From Chitinophaga japonensis (GTDB lineage: Bacteria > Bacteroidota > Bacteroidia > Chitinophagales > Chitinophagaceae): a stretch of DNA of 64,000 nt. The notes beneath the pieces were generated by a model, which searched no databases, was not told the DNA's origin, and saw nothing but the letters and a program-made list of their open reading frames with translations. The stretch lies in assembly GCF_007830125.1 (NCBI RefSeq), contig NZ_VLLG01000004.1:1-64000 (forward strand), written 5' to 3'. Of this stretch, positions 34,960 through 43,909 are shown one piece after another. The stretch's first letter is position 1, and every line of letters starts with the position of its first letter. The position numbers and the translations under genes were made by a program.

Positions 34960-35367
34960 ATGAACACAATTACGAAACTGAAAATGCTGGCCCCGGCTTT
35001 CATCCTGACGTTTGCCCTTATCAGTTGCGGGGATGATGACAAAGTGACCCCCAACGAAGGAAAATGCCTGGCGGATAAAATTACGCTTACCGAAACGGAA
35101 GTGAATGACCTGACAGGCGTGGACAATGTACAGATCACCTTTGACGCCAAAAATACCGGTTCGGAAGATTATGATATTTCAACCGGCGCCAAGTCCATCT
35201 ACGTAGAGCTGAAAGTGACCACTACGGACAATACCGTTTATACCGAAGAACAGCCATTGCTGATCACCAAGCTGGCTGCCGGTGCTACGGCTTCCGTTAC
35301 ACAAAGCGCGGATTACGGCGCTGGTAAGACCTACAAGAGTTATACTATCAGAATGTATTGCAAATAG
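34960..35367 (+). CDS. Small surface or periplasmic lipoprotein, unknown function
   Basis: A 135-residue lipoprotein. The signal (MNTITKLKMLAPAFILTFALISC) ends at a lipobox cysteine followed by GDDD, an acidic run. The mature part looks like a single beta-sandwich domain (VQITFDAKNTGSEDYDISTG...YVELKVTT). I do not recognise a family. The ATG at 34960 is chosen because the upstream extension to 34900 precedes the signal peptide. A heptamer inverted repeat follows the stop directly and separates it from SusC. Confidence 0.65.
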   Translation: MNTITKLKMLAPAFILTFALISCGDDDKVTPNEGKCLADKITLTETEVNDLTGVDNVQITFDAKNTGSEDYDISTGAKSIYVELKVTTTDNTVYTEEQPLLITKLAAGATASVTQSADYGAGKTYKSYTIRMYCK

Positions 35368-35509
35368 GAAGCAGGAAGTAGGAGGTAGGAAATAAGATAC
35401 CAGCCGTTTGCTGCTATCTCCTGCTTCCTGCTTCTCTCTTCTTTCTTCTTTCCTCCCCCTTCTTACCTCCTCCTTCTTACCTCTTACATCCTGCTTCCTG
35501 CTTCCTATC
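35366..35509. repeat. Heptamer inverted repeat with unequal arms (unit AGGAAGC/T)
   Basis: The left arm (35366-35400) has five purine units (AGGAAGC, AGGAAGT, AGGAGGT). The right arm (about 35413-35509) has about fourteen complementary pyrimidine units (TGCTTCC, TTCTTCT, TACCTCC). Only part of the right arm can pair with the left. It starts at the stop codon of the lipoprotein gene. Confidence 0.75.
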
Positions 35510-35594
35510 TGAAAAAAGCCTCCCGATTTTACATTTTAGGTTGTATATTTATCTCAATCAGTTTTTATTCAACCAAATATCTAAACCGCACTTC

Positions 35595-38500
35595 ATGAAA
35601 AGATTTTATTGGGTTTTCATGCTGTGTTGCTGTATGCTACCTATTGTACTGCGGGCACAAACGTTGCTTGTACGTGGCACAGTCACAGCCGCCGATGGTG
35701 GTAATGCCCTGCCGGGGGTCACCATCCAGGTAAAAGGGGGTACAGCCGGCACAACTTCTAACGTAGACGGGACTTTCAGCTTTTCAGTTCCCAACCCTGG
35801 TGTTACCTTGGTCTTCAGTTTTGTAGGGTATCTCCGGCAGGAGGTGCCGCTGAACGGGCAAACCCGCCTGCAGGTGGCGCTGCAGCCGGACACGCGCAAC
35901 CTGGAGCAGGTAGTGGTGACCGCCCTGGGCATTAAAAGGGAAAAGCGCGCGCTGGGCTATGCCGTGCAGGATATCGGCGGCGAGGAGCTGGCCGTATCCC
36001 GCCAGACCAACGTGGTGAACGCCCTCCAGGGCAAAGTAGCCGGCGTGCAGATATCCAGCGGTGGCGGCGCCCCGGGACAGGGCGCCCGTATCATTATCCG
36101 CGGTATCAACTCGCTGGACCCTACCAAATCCAACCAGCCCATCTTTATTGTGGATGGTATCCCTATTGACAATGACACTTACACGACCGGCGGCGCGGAC
36201 ACCCGCGGGATGAGCAACCGCGCGGCAGACATTAACCCGGATGATATAGAAAGCATCTCCATCCTGCGGGGCGGTGCGGCTACCGCACTCTACGGTTTGC
36301 GCGCGGCCAACGGCGCCGTGGTGATCACCACCAAATCCGGCAGGGCCGGCCGCCTGCGGGTAAGCCTGACCTCTACCTACGGCTTTGATCGCGTGAACAA
36401 AACGCCGGATGTGCAGACCCGTTTCTCCCAGGGATACCTCGGGGACTACGATCCTACCAGCTTCTGGCCCTCCTGGGGGCCTACCGTGGAAGAGGCCCGG
36501 CAACTGGACCCCACGCATCCCGCGCAGTTGTTTAATAATTATGAGCGCGCCTACCGCACCGGCACCCAGTTCCGCAATACGCTGAACATGAGCGGCGGTA
36601 CGGAAAAAGGCGTCTTCGCCGCCTCCTTCTCCACGCTGAACCAGGACGGCGTGATCCCTTTCAGTGATTATAACAACTATTCCGCCAAGGTGAACGGTGA
36701 GCTGCGCTTCAGCGACAAGTTCAAAGCCGGCGCTTCCCTGAACTATATCAAATCCGGCGGCAACCGCGTGAATGCGGACCGTTACGGCGAGCAACTGATT
36801 TACTGGTCGCCCCGATGGGATGTGAAGGATTATATCAAGCCGGACGGTACGCAAAACACCTATGGCCCGGATAATGACAATCCCATGTACACCCTGGCCA
36901 CCAACCGTTTCGGGGATGATGTGAACCGTGTGATCGCCAGCGCCAATTTCACCTATTCGCCCTTTAAGTGGCTGGACCTGATGTACCGGGCAGGGACGGA
37001 TTTTTATGGCGATGCCCGGACCCATACGGCGCCCGGCCCCAAAGGAGTAGTAGGGGAGGTACCGTTGGGCGACAACGAATCCGGTTTCGTATATGAGTAC
37101 CAGTTAAATAAACGTATCATCAACAGCACCTTTATCGCCAATTTTAAAAATAAGATCAGCCCCCGGCTGTCATCCGACCTGAAAGTGGGGCATGACCTGT
37201 ACCAGTACTCACTGAAACGCGTATCTACGCAAGGCGATACGCTGGACATACCGGACCTGCTGATCCTGCAGAACGCCAAAAGAGTGGTAAGTTCCCAGTA
37301 CAAGGAAGATTATAGGATCATAGGCGTATTTGCAGACTGGACACTGAGCTGGGATGATTACCTGTACCTGACCCTTACGGCCAGGGAGGATTTTACCTCT
37401 ACGCTGTACGAGGACCGCAATTCATTTTTCTATCCTTCCGTGAGCGCCGGCTACGTGTTCACGGATCATTTGAAGATACCGGACAATATTCTTACCTACG
37501 GTAAGATCCGGGCTTCCTGGGCCAGGATCGGGAAGGACGCTACCCCTTACAGGCTGGCCTCGGGCTACGAAACATTGCCTGACGGCCCGATTGACAACAG
37601 CATTATTGGCTGGACCCGGGCAGATATCAAAACAGATCCTGACCTGAAACCGGAGTTTACCAGCACCTTTGAGGCCGGGGCAGAGCTGCGGTTTTTCCAA
37701 AACCGTTTAGGCATTGACTTTACCTGGTATACCTCCAAAAGTACGGACCTGCTGATGAGCGTGCCCATTCCATCCAGTTCCGGCTATGATGTATTCTATA
37801 CCAATGCCGGCGCTATCCGCAACCGGGGCGTGGAAATTTCCCTGAACGGTACACCTGTAAAAGGAAGGAACTTCAACTGGGATGTAAGGGTGAACTTTTC
37901 CACCAACCGTAACAAGGTGCTGGCGCTGCGCGATGATGTGGATGAGATATTCGTAGGCTCCCAGTTCGGGTACGCCGGCTCTACCGCTACCATGAAGTAT
38001 ATTGTGGGCTACCCGGTAGGCGCCATCTTTGGCACCAGCTATGCCCGCTACTATGGCAATGACCAGGAACCCGACCTGACCGTAGACAAGAGCAGGCCCA
38101 TCGTGATCCAGGGCTCCGGTTCGCTGGCCGGCTTCCCGGTGATCAACTCTACCCAGAAATACCTGGGCAATGCGCAGCCGGATTGGATAGGCGCCATTAC
38201 CAACTCGTTTTCCTACAAAGGCTTTGGTTTTTCCTTCCTGGTAGATGTAAGGCAGGGAGTGCAGAAGTACAACCAGTTCGCCAACTTCATGGCCGCCTTT
38301 GGCGCTTCCAAAATGACAGAGAACAGGGACCAGACCAAGGTGTTTGACGGCGTTTTCTCCGACGGCAAGCCCAATGACATACCGGTATACCTGGGGCAGG
38401 GTGTAGGCCCGGACGGCAGGAATTACGGTGTTGGCTATTACCGCAATGTATACCGGGGCGTAACAGAAGAATTTATCGAAGACGCTTCGTGGGTACGTTT

Positions 38501-38735
38501 GCGTAATGTGAGCCTCTCCTACCAGTTACCGTCCAAACTGCTGGAAAGAACGAAGTTCATCAGCGGCGTGAATATTACCCTTACCGGTAATAATCTCTGG
38601 CTGCATACGGATTACACCGGCTTTGACCCGGAGTCCAGCTCCTTTAATGCAGGCAGCAATGCGGCCGACGCCTTTGCCGGCTTTACTTACCCGGCTGTCC
38701 GGAGCTTCCTGGCCAGTATCAATGTTACCTTTTAA
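35595..38735 (+). CDS. SusC/RagA-type TonB-linked outer-membrane protein
   Basis: A 1046-residue outer-membrane transporter. The signal peptide (MKRFYWVFMLCCCMLPIVLRAQ) is followed by a carboxypeptidase-like regulatory domain (about 25-105), a plug domain with VVVTALGIKREKRALGYAVQ, the repeated SusC signature IRGINSLD and a C-terminal 22-strand barrel ending in an aromatic residue (NVTF). It imports a glycan or peptide ligand with its SusD partner, whose gene follows after 11 nt. The start at 35595 is chosen from the signal peptide; the frame is open to 35541. No hydrolase is encoded next to the pair, so the substrate is not predicted. Confidence 0.92.
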   Translation: MKRFYWVFMLCCCMLPIVLRAQTLLVRGTVTAADGGNALPGVTIQVKGGTAGTTSNVDGTFSFSVPNPGVTLVFSFVGYLRQEVPLNGQTRLQVALQPDTRNLEQVVVTALGIKREKRALGYAVQDIGGEELAVSRQTNVVNALQGKVAGVQISSGGGAPGQGARIIIRGINSLDPTKSNQPIFIVDGIPIDNDTYTTGGADTRGMSNRAADINPDDIESISILRGGAATALYGLRAANGAVVITTKSGRAGRLRVSLTSTYGFDRVNKTPDVQTRFSQGYLGDYDPTSFWPSWGPTVEEARQLDPTHPAQLFNNYERAYRTGTQFRNTLNMSGGTEKGVFAASFSTLNQDGVIPFSDYNNYSAKVNGELRFSDKFKAGASLNYIKSGGNRVNADRYGEQLIYWSPRWDVKDYIKPDGTQNTYGPDNDNPMYTLATNRFGDDVNRVIASANFTYSPFKWLDLMYRAGTDFYGDARTHTAPGPKGVVGEVPLGDNESGFVYEYQLNKRIINSTFIANFKNKISPRLSSDLKVGHDLYQYSLKRVSTQGDTLDIPDLLILQNAKRVVSSQYKEDYRIIGVFADWTLSWDDYLYLTLTAREDFTSTLYEDRNSFFYPSVSAGYVFTDHLKIPDNILTYGKIRASWARIGKDATPYRLASGYETLPDGPIDNSIIGWTRADIKTDPDLKPEFTSTFEAGAELRFFQNRLGIDFTWYTSKSTDLLMSVPIPSSSGYDVFYTNAGAIRNRGVEISLNGTPVKGRNFNWDVRVNFSTNRNKVLALRDDVDEIFVGSQFGYAGSTATMKYIVGYPVGAIFGTSYARYYGNDQEPDLTVDKSRPIVIQGSGSLAGFPVINSTQKYLGNAQPDWIGAITNSFSYKGFGFSFLVDVRQGVQKYNQFANFMAAFGASKMTENRDQTKVFDGVFSDGKPNDIPVYLGQGVGPDGRNYGVGYYRNVYRGVTEEFIEDASWVRLRNVSLSYQLPSKLLERTKFISGVNITLTGNNLWLHTDYTGFDPESSSFNAGSNAADAFAGFTYPAVRSFLASINVTF

Positions 38736-38746
38736 AGCGCGGAACT

Positions 38747-40153
38747 ATGAAGAAACTAGTAATAATGTTCACCTGTTGCAGCCTGCTGGCTGTATTTGCA
38801 GGGTGTAAAAAATACCTGGATGTAAATGACAATCCCAACCAGTCGGCCATTGCGCCGATGAATGGATTGTTGGCGAGCACCACCTATAACACCGGTTATA
38901 ACGTGTACCGCGTGGGCAATTTTACATCCTATTTTGTGCAGTACCTGGCCTCGCCAAATGTCGGTGGTGGCAACGATACTTATGACCAGGTGGATTACAG
39001 CACTACCTGGGAAAGCATCTACAATACCATGGCGGACCTGTACGACCTGGTACAGGTGGCAGACTCCCTGGGAGCCTACCAGCACGCCGGCGCCGGCCGG
39101 ATCATGATAGCCATGAACCTGAGCCTGACCAACAGCGTATGGGGCTCCGTGCCCTACAAGCAGGCGCTGACCGGCGACTTTGTACAGCCGGAGTTCGACG
39201 CGGATGCGGATGTGTATGCCTCCAGCCTGGCCCTGGTGAACGAGGGCATTGCTTCACTGGAACAAGCTGATCCGCCGATTGTGCTGGACGGGACTAAAGA
39301 CCTGATCTATCACGGCAATGCGGATGCCTGGATAAAAATGGGCTATGCGCTGAAAGCCCGTTTGCTGAACCGCGTGACTAAAACGGCGGACTATGATCCT
39401 GCAGCCGTGCTGACAGCGCTCACCAATGCATTTGCCAACAACAGCGATGATGCGCAGCTTACCCAGTTCCAGGCCCGCAGCCCCTGGAACCAGGCGGCTT
39501 ACAATAATACCGTGTTGCTTTTGGATGGCTGGCTCAGCGCGCATTTTGTGGATGCGCTGAACGACCATACATTCGGGGTATTTGACCCGCGCCTGCCGCT
39601 GATTACGGATACCACCAAATTCGGGGATTACCGCGGTACCATTAACGGTGCCGGAAGGGTTGGCACAGGCACCGATGACGAGGAATGCTACCTCTCCCTG
39701 AACGGCTTCTACTCCAGGGGCGGCGCGCCCTTGCTGCTGATCACTTATGCGGAATGCCGGTTTATGGCGGCGGAAGCCGCTTTCCGGGCAGGCGACAAGC
39801 CTGCCGCCTATGCTGCTTATATGGATGGCATCCAGGCGCATATGGATAAAGTGGGCGTAAGCACTACTGACCGGGACAGTTACATGAGCAACCCGGCAGT
39901 AGCGGTGGGCGCCAACAACCTTACCCTGGACCTGATCATGAAGGAAAAGTACGTAGCCATGTTCCTGAACCCGGAAGCATGGGTGGATGCCCGGCGTTTT
40001 AATTACCAGTATACGGACTTTGATATGCCGGAAAACGCGGTAATACCGGAATTCATCCGGCGCGTGGCTTATCCCAATACGGAAGTAAGCCGCAATGGCA
40101 GCAACATACCCCCGGTGGGTTCACTGGCCGACCGTTTATGGTGGGATGAGTAG
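38747..40153 (+). CDS. SusD/RagB-like ligand-binding lipoprotein
   Basis: A 468-residue surface lipoprotein. The signal ends at Cys20 (LLAVFAGCKKYLDVN), and the following DNPNQSA segment is typical of the SusD-like family with PF12771-type helices and TPR-like folds. It would bind the substrate over the SusC barrel. The gene is 11 nt downstream of susC, in the same operon, and ends before a strong hairpin (40173-40206) facing the YeiH-like gene. Confidence 0.9.
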   Translation: MKKLVIMFTCCSLLAVFAGCKKYLDVNDNPNQSAIAPMNGLLASTTYNTGYNVYRVGNFTSYFVQYLASPNVGGGNDTYDQVDYSTTWESIYNTMADLYDLVQVADSLGAYQHAGAGRIMIAMNLSLTNSVWGSVPYKQALTGDFVQPEFDADADVYASSLALVNEGIASLEQADPPIVLDGTKDLIYHGNADAWIKMGYALKARLLNRVTKTADYDPAAVLTALTNAFANNSDDAQLTQFQARSPWNQAAYNNTVLLLDGWLSAHFVDALNDHTFGVFDPRLPLITDTTKFGDYRGTINGAGRVGTGTDDEECYLSLNGFYSRGGAPLLLITYAECRFMAAEAAFRAGDKPAAYAAYMDGIQAHMDKVGVSTTDRDSYMSNPAVAVGANNLTLDLIMKEKYVAMFLNPEAWVDARRFNYQYTDFDMPENAVIPEFIRRVAYPNTEVSRNGSNIPPVGSLADRLWWDE

Positions 40154-40172
40154 ACAAGAAAAGAAATGAAAA

Positions 40173-40206
40173 GTGAAAGGTGAATGGTCAACCGTTCACC
40201 TTTCAC
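40173..40206. terminator. Two-way hairpin between convergent genes
   Basis: GTGAAAGGTGAATGGT (40173-40188) pairs with ACCGTTCACCTTTCAC (40191-40206), a 16-bp stem with one G-U type mismatch and a 2-nt loop. It lies between the SusD and YeiH genes. The arms also show 7-bp periodicity (GAAAAGT, GAAAGGT, GAATGGT), so it may be a short member of the heptamer family. Confidence 0.7.
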
Positions 40207-40211
40207 GGTTT

Positions 40212-41462
40212 TTACAACCCGCCGAACACCAGGTAGGCCACGGCCAGCGTAAAGAAGATATTGAACAGTTGCGCGATGATAAAAGCAATGGCGGGCCGGC
40301 CGTTTTCCATAGTGAAGATGTCGGTAAATTTTGTTTCCAGCCCGATGCAGGTAAAGGCCAGCGCAAACCAGTAGGTTTGCAGCTCCTTCAGGCTGCCTTT
40401 GGCGGTGCTGACTACCGCGGGCGGCAGTACGAAGGAGAACAGGAGGGAGGCCAGCACAAAGCCCAGCACAAATTTCGGGAACCGCTCCCAGATGGTCTTT
40501 AGCCCCGGCTTTTGCTCCGCGCTCACCTCTTTTTTGCTCAGGGTCCAGTATAAGGAAATGAAGAAGGCGGCCAGGCCCAGTAACACATTCTGCGAGAACT
40601 TCACCAGGGTGGCGTATTTCAGCGCTTCCTCGCCCATTAGGGTGCCGGCGGCCACCACGGCCCCGGAAGTATCGATGGTGCCGCCCAGCCAGGCCCCGGC
40701 TACGGCAGGCGTCATGCCCGCCCAGGCGGCGATATAGGGCATGAACAGCATCATGGGAATGGCAATGATCAGCACCAGGGAGATCACATGCGACAGCTTG
40801 CGGTTATCGCCCTCTATTGCGCCCGATGTGGCAATGGCCGCAGATACGCCGCAGATGGATACCGCGCTGGAGATCATCATGCGGAATTCATCATCCAGCC
40901 CGAAGCGTTTGCACAGCCAGAAGGTGAAATACCATACTGCAAATACCACGATCACGGATTGCAGCAGCCCCAGCCCGCCGGCGCTGATCACATCTCCGAA
41001 CAACACATTGGCGCCCAGCAGCACCAGTCCTATTTTAATGAACAGTTCTGTTTGTATGGCCGGCTTCAGCCAGGCGGGCACGCCCAGTACATTGCTGATG
41101 AACAGGCCCAGCAAAAGGCTGAACAGCACTACCTCTATGCCCAGGTCCTTTACCAGCCGGTTGCTGGTGATCAGTTGCGCCAGCAGGGAGATCACTACGA
41201 TACCCAGCAGGCTCAGGGCCAGCTTTACCGGCTGCAGGTCCTTTGCCAGCGCACGGGCCAGCAGCAGGCTGCCCAGCACCCATAAGAACAGGACGCCCGC
41301 CTGCAGCAGCAGCTCTGCACGGCTGAGCTGCGCCCATAGGGCGGCGCTATTGTTCCAGGAGGCGAATTTAGGCAGGGCAGGGTGCAGGCCGGCGCATACC
41401 AGCGCAATGGTCAGGAATGCAATGATCACAGCGATCCAGTCTTCATGTAGTGGTTTCATCAT
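40212..41462 (-). CDS. YeiH family putative sulfate exporter
   Basis: A 416-residue inner-membrane protein of the YeiH/UPF0324 family (PF03601), with about eleven membrane helices. The central blocks DEFRMMISSAVSICGVSAAIATSGAIEG and WLGGTIDTSGAVVAAG are family hallmarks. The exact substrate is unproven in the family; sulfate or sulfite export is the usual annotation. It is divergent from the ChbG-like gene and convergent with SusD. Confidence 0.82.
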   Translation of the reverse strand: MMKPLHEDWIAVIIAFLTIALVCAGLHPALPKFASWNNSAALWAQLSRAELLLQAGVLFLWVLGSLLLARALAKDLQPVKLALSLLGIVVISLLAQLITSNRLVKDLGIEVVLFSLLLGLFISNVLGVPAWLKPAIQTELFIKIGLVLLGANVLFGDVISAGGLGLLQSVIVVFAVWYFTFWLCKRFGLDDEFRMMISSAVSICGVSAAIATSGAIEGDNRKLSHVISLVLIIAIPMMLFMPYIAAWAGMTPAVAGAWLGGTIDTSGAVVAAGTLMGEEALKYATLVKFSQNVLLGLAAFFISLYWTLSKKEVSAEQKPGLKTIWERFPKFVLGFVLASLLFSFVLPPAVVSTAKGSLKELQTYWFALAFTCIGLETKFTDIFTMENGRPAIAFIIAQLFNIFFTLAVAYLVFGGL

Positions 41463-41529
41463 AACATACTATCAATTGCTACAATATATGAAAATCCCTA
41501 TTTTTATATGGTCCCCTAAAACTGATGTT

Positions 41530-42474
41530 ATGAAAAATTCCCGTTATTGGCTATGCCACGCTACCCTCTTCCTGCTATTATTTCCCTTTATTGTTATTGC
41601 GCAAAACCAGGGATCCTTGCCGGAAAAGCTGGGTTATCCCCGCGATGCGCGGTTGCTGATCGTGCATGCCGATGACCTGGGCGTATCTCACTCCACCAAC
41701 GCAGCGGCGATTGCCGCTTTCGAGCAAAAGGCCATCAATTCGGCCTCCATCATGGTGCCCTGCCCCTGGTTCCCGGAAATAGCGGCCTACGCAAAAGCGC
41801 ATCCGGAGCTGGACTGGGGCATTCATATTACGCTGACGGCTGAATGGAAATACTATAAGTGGGACGGGGTATCTCCCGCTGGGGAAATACCCAGCCTGCT
41901 GGATAAGGACGGGTACTTCTATGCTTCAGTCCGGGAATTTCAGCAGCATGCCAAACCGGAGGAAGTGGCCCGGGAAATACGGGCGCAGATCAGGAAGGCA
42001 CTGGACGCCGGCATCAACATAACCCATCTTGATAACCATATGGGCAGTTTGCTGGGATCGCCGGAGCTGGCGAAAATATACCAGGAGATCGGCAGGGAAT
42101 TCAATCTGCCGGTATTAATACCCGCGAAGATGATCCGCATGATGGCCCCGCAGTTGCTGCCTTATATTGATACCGTGAACAACGTGGTGGTGAACCAGTT
42201 CATCACCGCCTACCAGCAGGCGCCGGCAGATAAATGGCATGTGTACTATGACCAGGCATTGCGGCAACTGCCTGCCGGTTTGAATGAGCTGGTGGTGCAC
42301 CTGGCCTATGATGATGCAGAAATGCAGGCAGTTACCATAGATCATCCCGATTTTGGCGCCGCCTGGCGGCAAAATGACTTTAACTATGTGACCAGCAAGG
42401 GGTTTAAGGAGCTGTTACAAAAGGAAAATATCCGCCTGGTAACCTGGAAAGCGGTGTACGAGGCCGCTCAGTGA
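41530..42474 (+). CDS. ChbG/YdjC-like carbohydrate deacetylase, secreted
   Basis: A 314-residue exported hydrolase. The signal peptide (MKNSRYWLCHATLFLLLFPFIVIAQ) is followed by the YdjC/ChbG fold with LIVHADDLGVSHSTN (metal-binding Asp), WGIHITLTAEW (His) and THLDNHMG (His), giving the D-H-H metal site. Members deacetylate chito-oligosaccharides or related sugars. The ATG at 41530 is chosen because the signal peptide starts there; the frame is open far upstream but only as antisense of the YeiH-like gene. Its 3' end overlaps the convergent transporter gene by 7 bp. Confidence 0.82.
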   Translation: MKNSRYWLCHATLFLLLFPFIVIAQNQGSLPEKLGYPRDARLLIVHADDLGVSHSTNAAAIAAFEQKAINSASIMVPCPWFPEIAAYAKAHPELDWGIHITLTAEWKYYKWDGVSPAGEIPSLLDKDGYFYASVREFQQHAKPEEVAREIRAQIRKALDAGINITHLDNHMGSLLGSPELAKIYQEIGREFNLPVLIPAKMIRMMAPQLLPYIDTVNNVVVNQFITAYQQAPADKWHVYYDQALRQLPAGLNELVVHLAYDDAEMQAVTIDHPDFGAAWRQNDFNYVTSKGFKELLQKENIRLVTWKAVYEAAQ

Positions 42475-43700
42475 AAGAACAGGTATCCCAGCACAATGGC
42501 CGCCACTACGCCGATAAAGTCCGCGATCAGCCCGCAGGTAAGGGCATAACGGGTATTGCGGATATTCACGGAGCCAAAGTACACGGCCAGTATATAGAAC
42601 GTGGTTTCCGTGGAGCCCTGCATAATGCAGGCCAGCCTTCCGGCAAAGGAGTCTGCGCCATAATGCTGCATTACATCCACCATCAGCCCGCGGGCAGCCC
42701 CGCCGCTCAGCGTTTTCATGAGCCCTACCGGTAATGCCGGCACGAAATCCGTATTCAGTCCCATCCAGGCAAAAAAGCTGCCGATGCCATTCACCAGGTA
42801 ATCCATGCAGCCGGTGCTGCGGAACGCGCTGATGGCTACCAGGATGGCCACCAGGTAGGGGATGATCATGATCACGGTCTTGAATCCGTCCTTGGCGCCG
42901 TCAATAAAAACATCATATACATTGATGCGCCTGATAAAGCCCAGCACCAGGAAGGAAACGATAATGGAAAATATGATCAGGCCGCCCAGCAGCCCCGTAT
43001 ACAGGGCTACGTCAGCCGGCGGCATGTTGTGCAGCCAGGTGTACAGCCCCAGCATCAGCAGGGCAAAGCCGCCAAAGAATACCAAGGAGGGCACATTCAG
43101 CAGGTTGATGCGCTGATACAGCGCTACGGTGATCACCCCGCTGATAAAGGAGATGAAGGTGCCGATCACGGTAGGAATGAAAATATCCGCCGGGTTGGCG
43201 GCGCCGCCGGCCAGGCGCAGGGCGATCACGGAAGTGGGGATCAGCGTCATGCCGGCGGTGTTCAGCACCAGGAACATGATCTGCGCGTTGCTGGCCGTAT
43301 CCGGGGTTTCATTCACCTCCTGCAGCTCCTTCATGGCTTTCAGCCCCACAGGCGTGGCCGCATTATCCAGTCCCAGCATATTGGCGGAAAAATTCATTAC
43401 AATAGAGCCCATGGCCGGGTGGCGGCGGGGCACGCCCGGGAACAACCGGGAAAAGAAGGGGTTCACGATCCGTGCAAACACGCTGATCATGCCCGCTTTT
43501 TCCCCCACGCGCATGATGCCCATCCAGAACGTCATAATACCGATCAGTCCCAGGGAGATCTCCGCACCGGTTTTGGCGCTGTCAAACATGCCGGTCATTA
43601 CATGGGCGAATACCGCGGTATCGTGCAGGAATATCAAACGGAACAGCGCCACCAGGAACGCGATCAGGAAAAAAGCAAGCCAGACGTAGTTTAATGCCAT
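42468..43700 (-). CDS. Nucleoside-recognition (SpmA-SpmB fusion) membrane protein
   Basis: A 410-residue polytopic protein corresponding to a fusion of spore-maturation proteins SpmA and SpmB, with two gate (nucleoside recognition) domains. The first half has GLIGIMTFWMGIMRVGEKAG and MNFSANMLGLDNAATPVGLKAM, and the second half has FKTVIMIIPYLVAILVAISAFR and MQGSTETTFYILAVYFGS. Bacteroidota do not sporulate; the family is thought to move small molecules across the membrane. It ends 7 bp inside the ChbG-like gene and is divergent from ychF. Confidence 0.82.
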   Translation of the reverse strand: MALNYVWLAFFLIAFLVALFRLIFLHDTAVFAHVMTGMFDSAKTGAEISLGLIGIMTFWMGIMRVGEKAGMISVFARIVNPFFSRLFPGVPRRHPAMGSIVMNFSANMLGLDNAATPVGLKAMKELQEVNETPDTASNAQIMFLVLNTAGMTLIPTSVIALRLAGGAANPADIFIPTVIGTFISFISGVITVALYQRINLLNVPSLVFFGGFALLMLGLYTWLHNMPPADVALYTGLLGGLIIFSIIVSFLVLGFIRRINVYDVFIDGAKDGFKTVIMIIPYLVAILVAISAFRSTGCMDYLVNGIGSFFAWMGLNTDFVPALPVGLMKTLSGGAARGLMVDVMQHYGADSFAGRLACIMQGSTETTFYILAVYFGSVNIRNTRYALTCGLIADFIGVVAAIVLGYLFFH

Positions 43701-43712
43701 AGTTGAGGTTTA

Positions 43713-43856
43713 AGTTCCAAATCCAAAATCTAAATGTAAAGTTCCAAATCCCAAATTCCAAATCCCAAACCGGCGGCAGTCTCCTGATTATCCATAACTG
43801 TATAGTATCATTGGTGGTCTGCCCACATTTTGGAATTTGGGATTTGGAATTTTGGC
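43713..43856. repeat. Heptamer inverted repeat (unit AATCCCA)
   Basis: The left arm (about 43713-43769) carries AATCCCA, AATTCCA and related 7-bp units. The right arm (about 43827-43856) carries their complements (GGAATTT, GGGATTT, GGAATTT). The loop of about 57 bp has its own complementary ends (GGCGGCAGTC and GGTGGTCTGCC). It lies between the divergent transporter and ychF genes. Confidence 0.7.
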
Positions 43857-43865
43857 CCCCCGGCC

Positions 43866-43892
43866 TTGGAATTTTTATTTTCCCTATCTTTG
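43866..43892 (+). promoter_or_regulatory. Bacteroidota-type promoter for ychF
   Basis: TTG at 43866-43868 and TATCTTTG at 43885-43892 fit the TTTG/TAnnTTTG pattern of the primary sigma factor, although the 16-nt spacing is slightly short. The box lies 18 nt before the ATG. Confidence 0.55.
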
Positions 43893-43909
43893 CGGGCAAA
43901 TTTTTTAAA

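Noticed and set aside
40741..41529. 263-codon upstream extension of the ChbG-like gene
   Set aside because: It is antisense to the YeiH-like gene, Ser/Thr-rich without a domain, and it would bury the signal peptide that starts at 41530.
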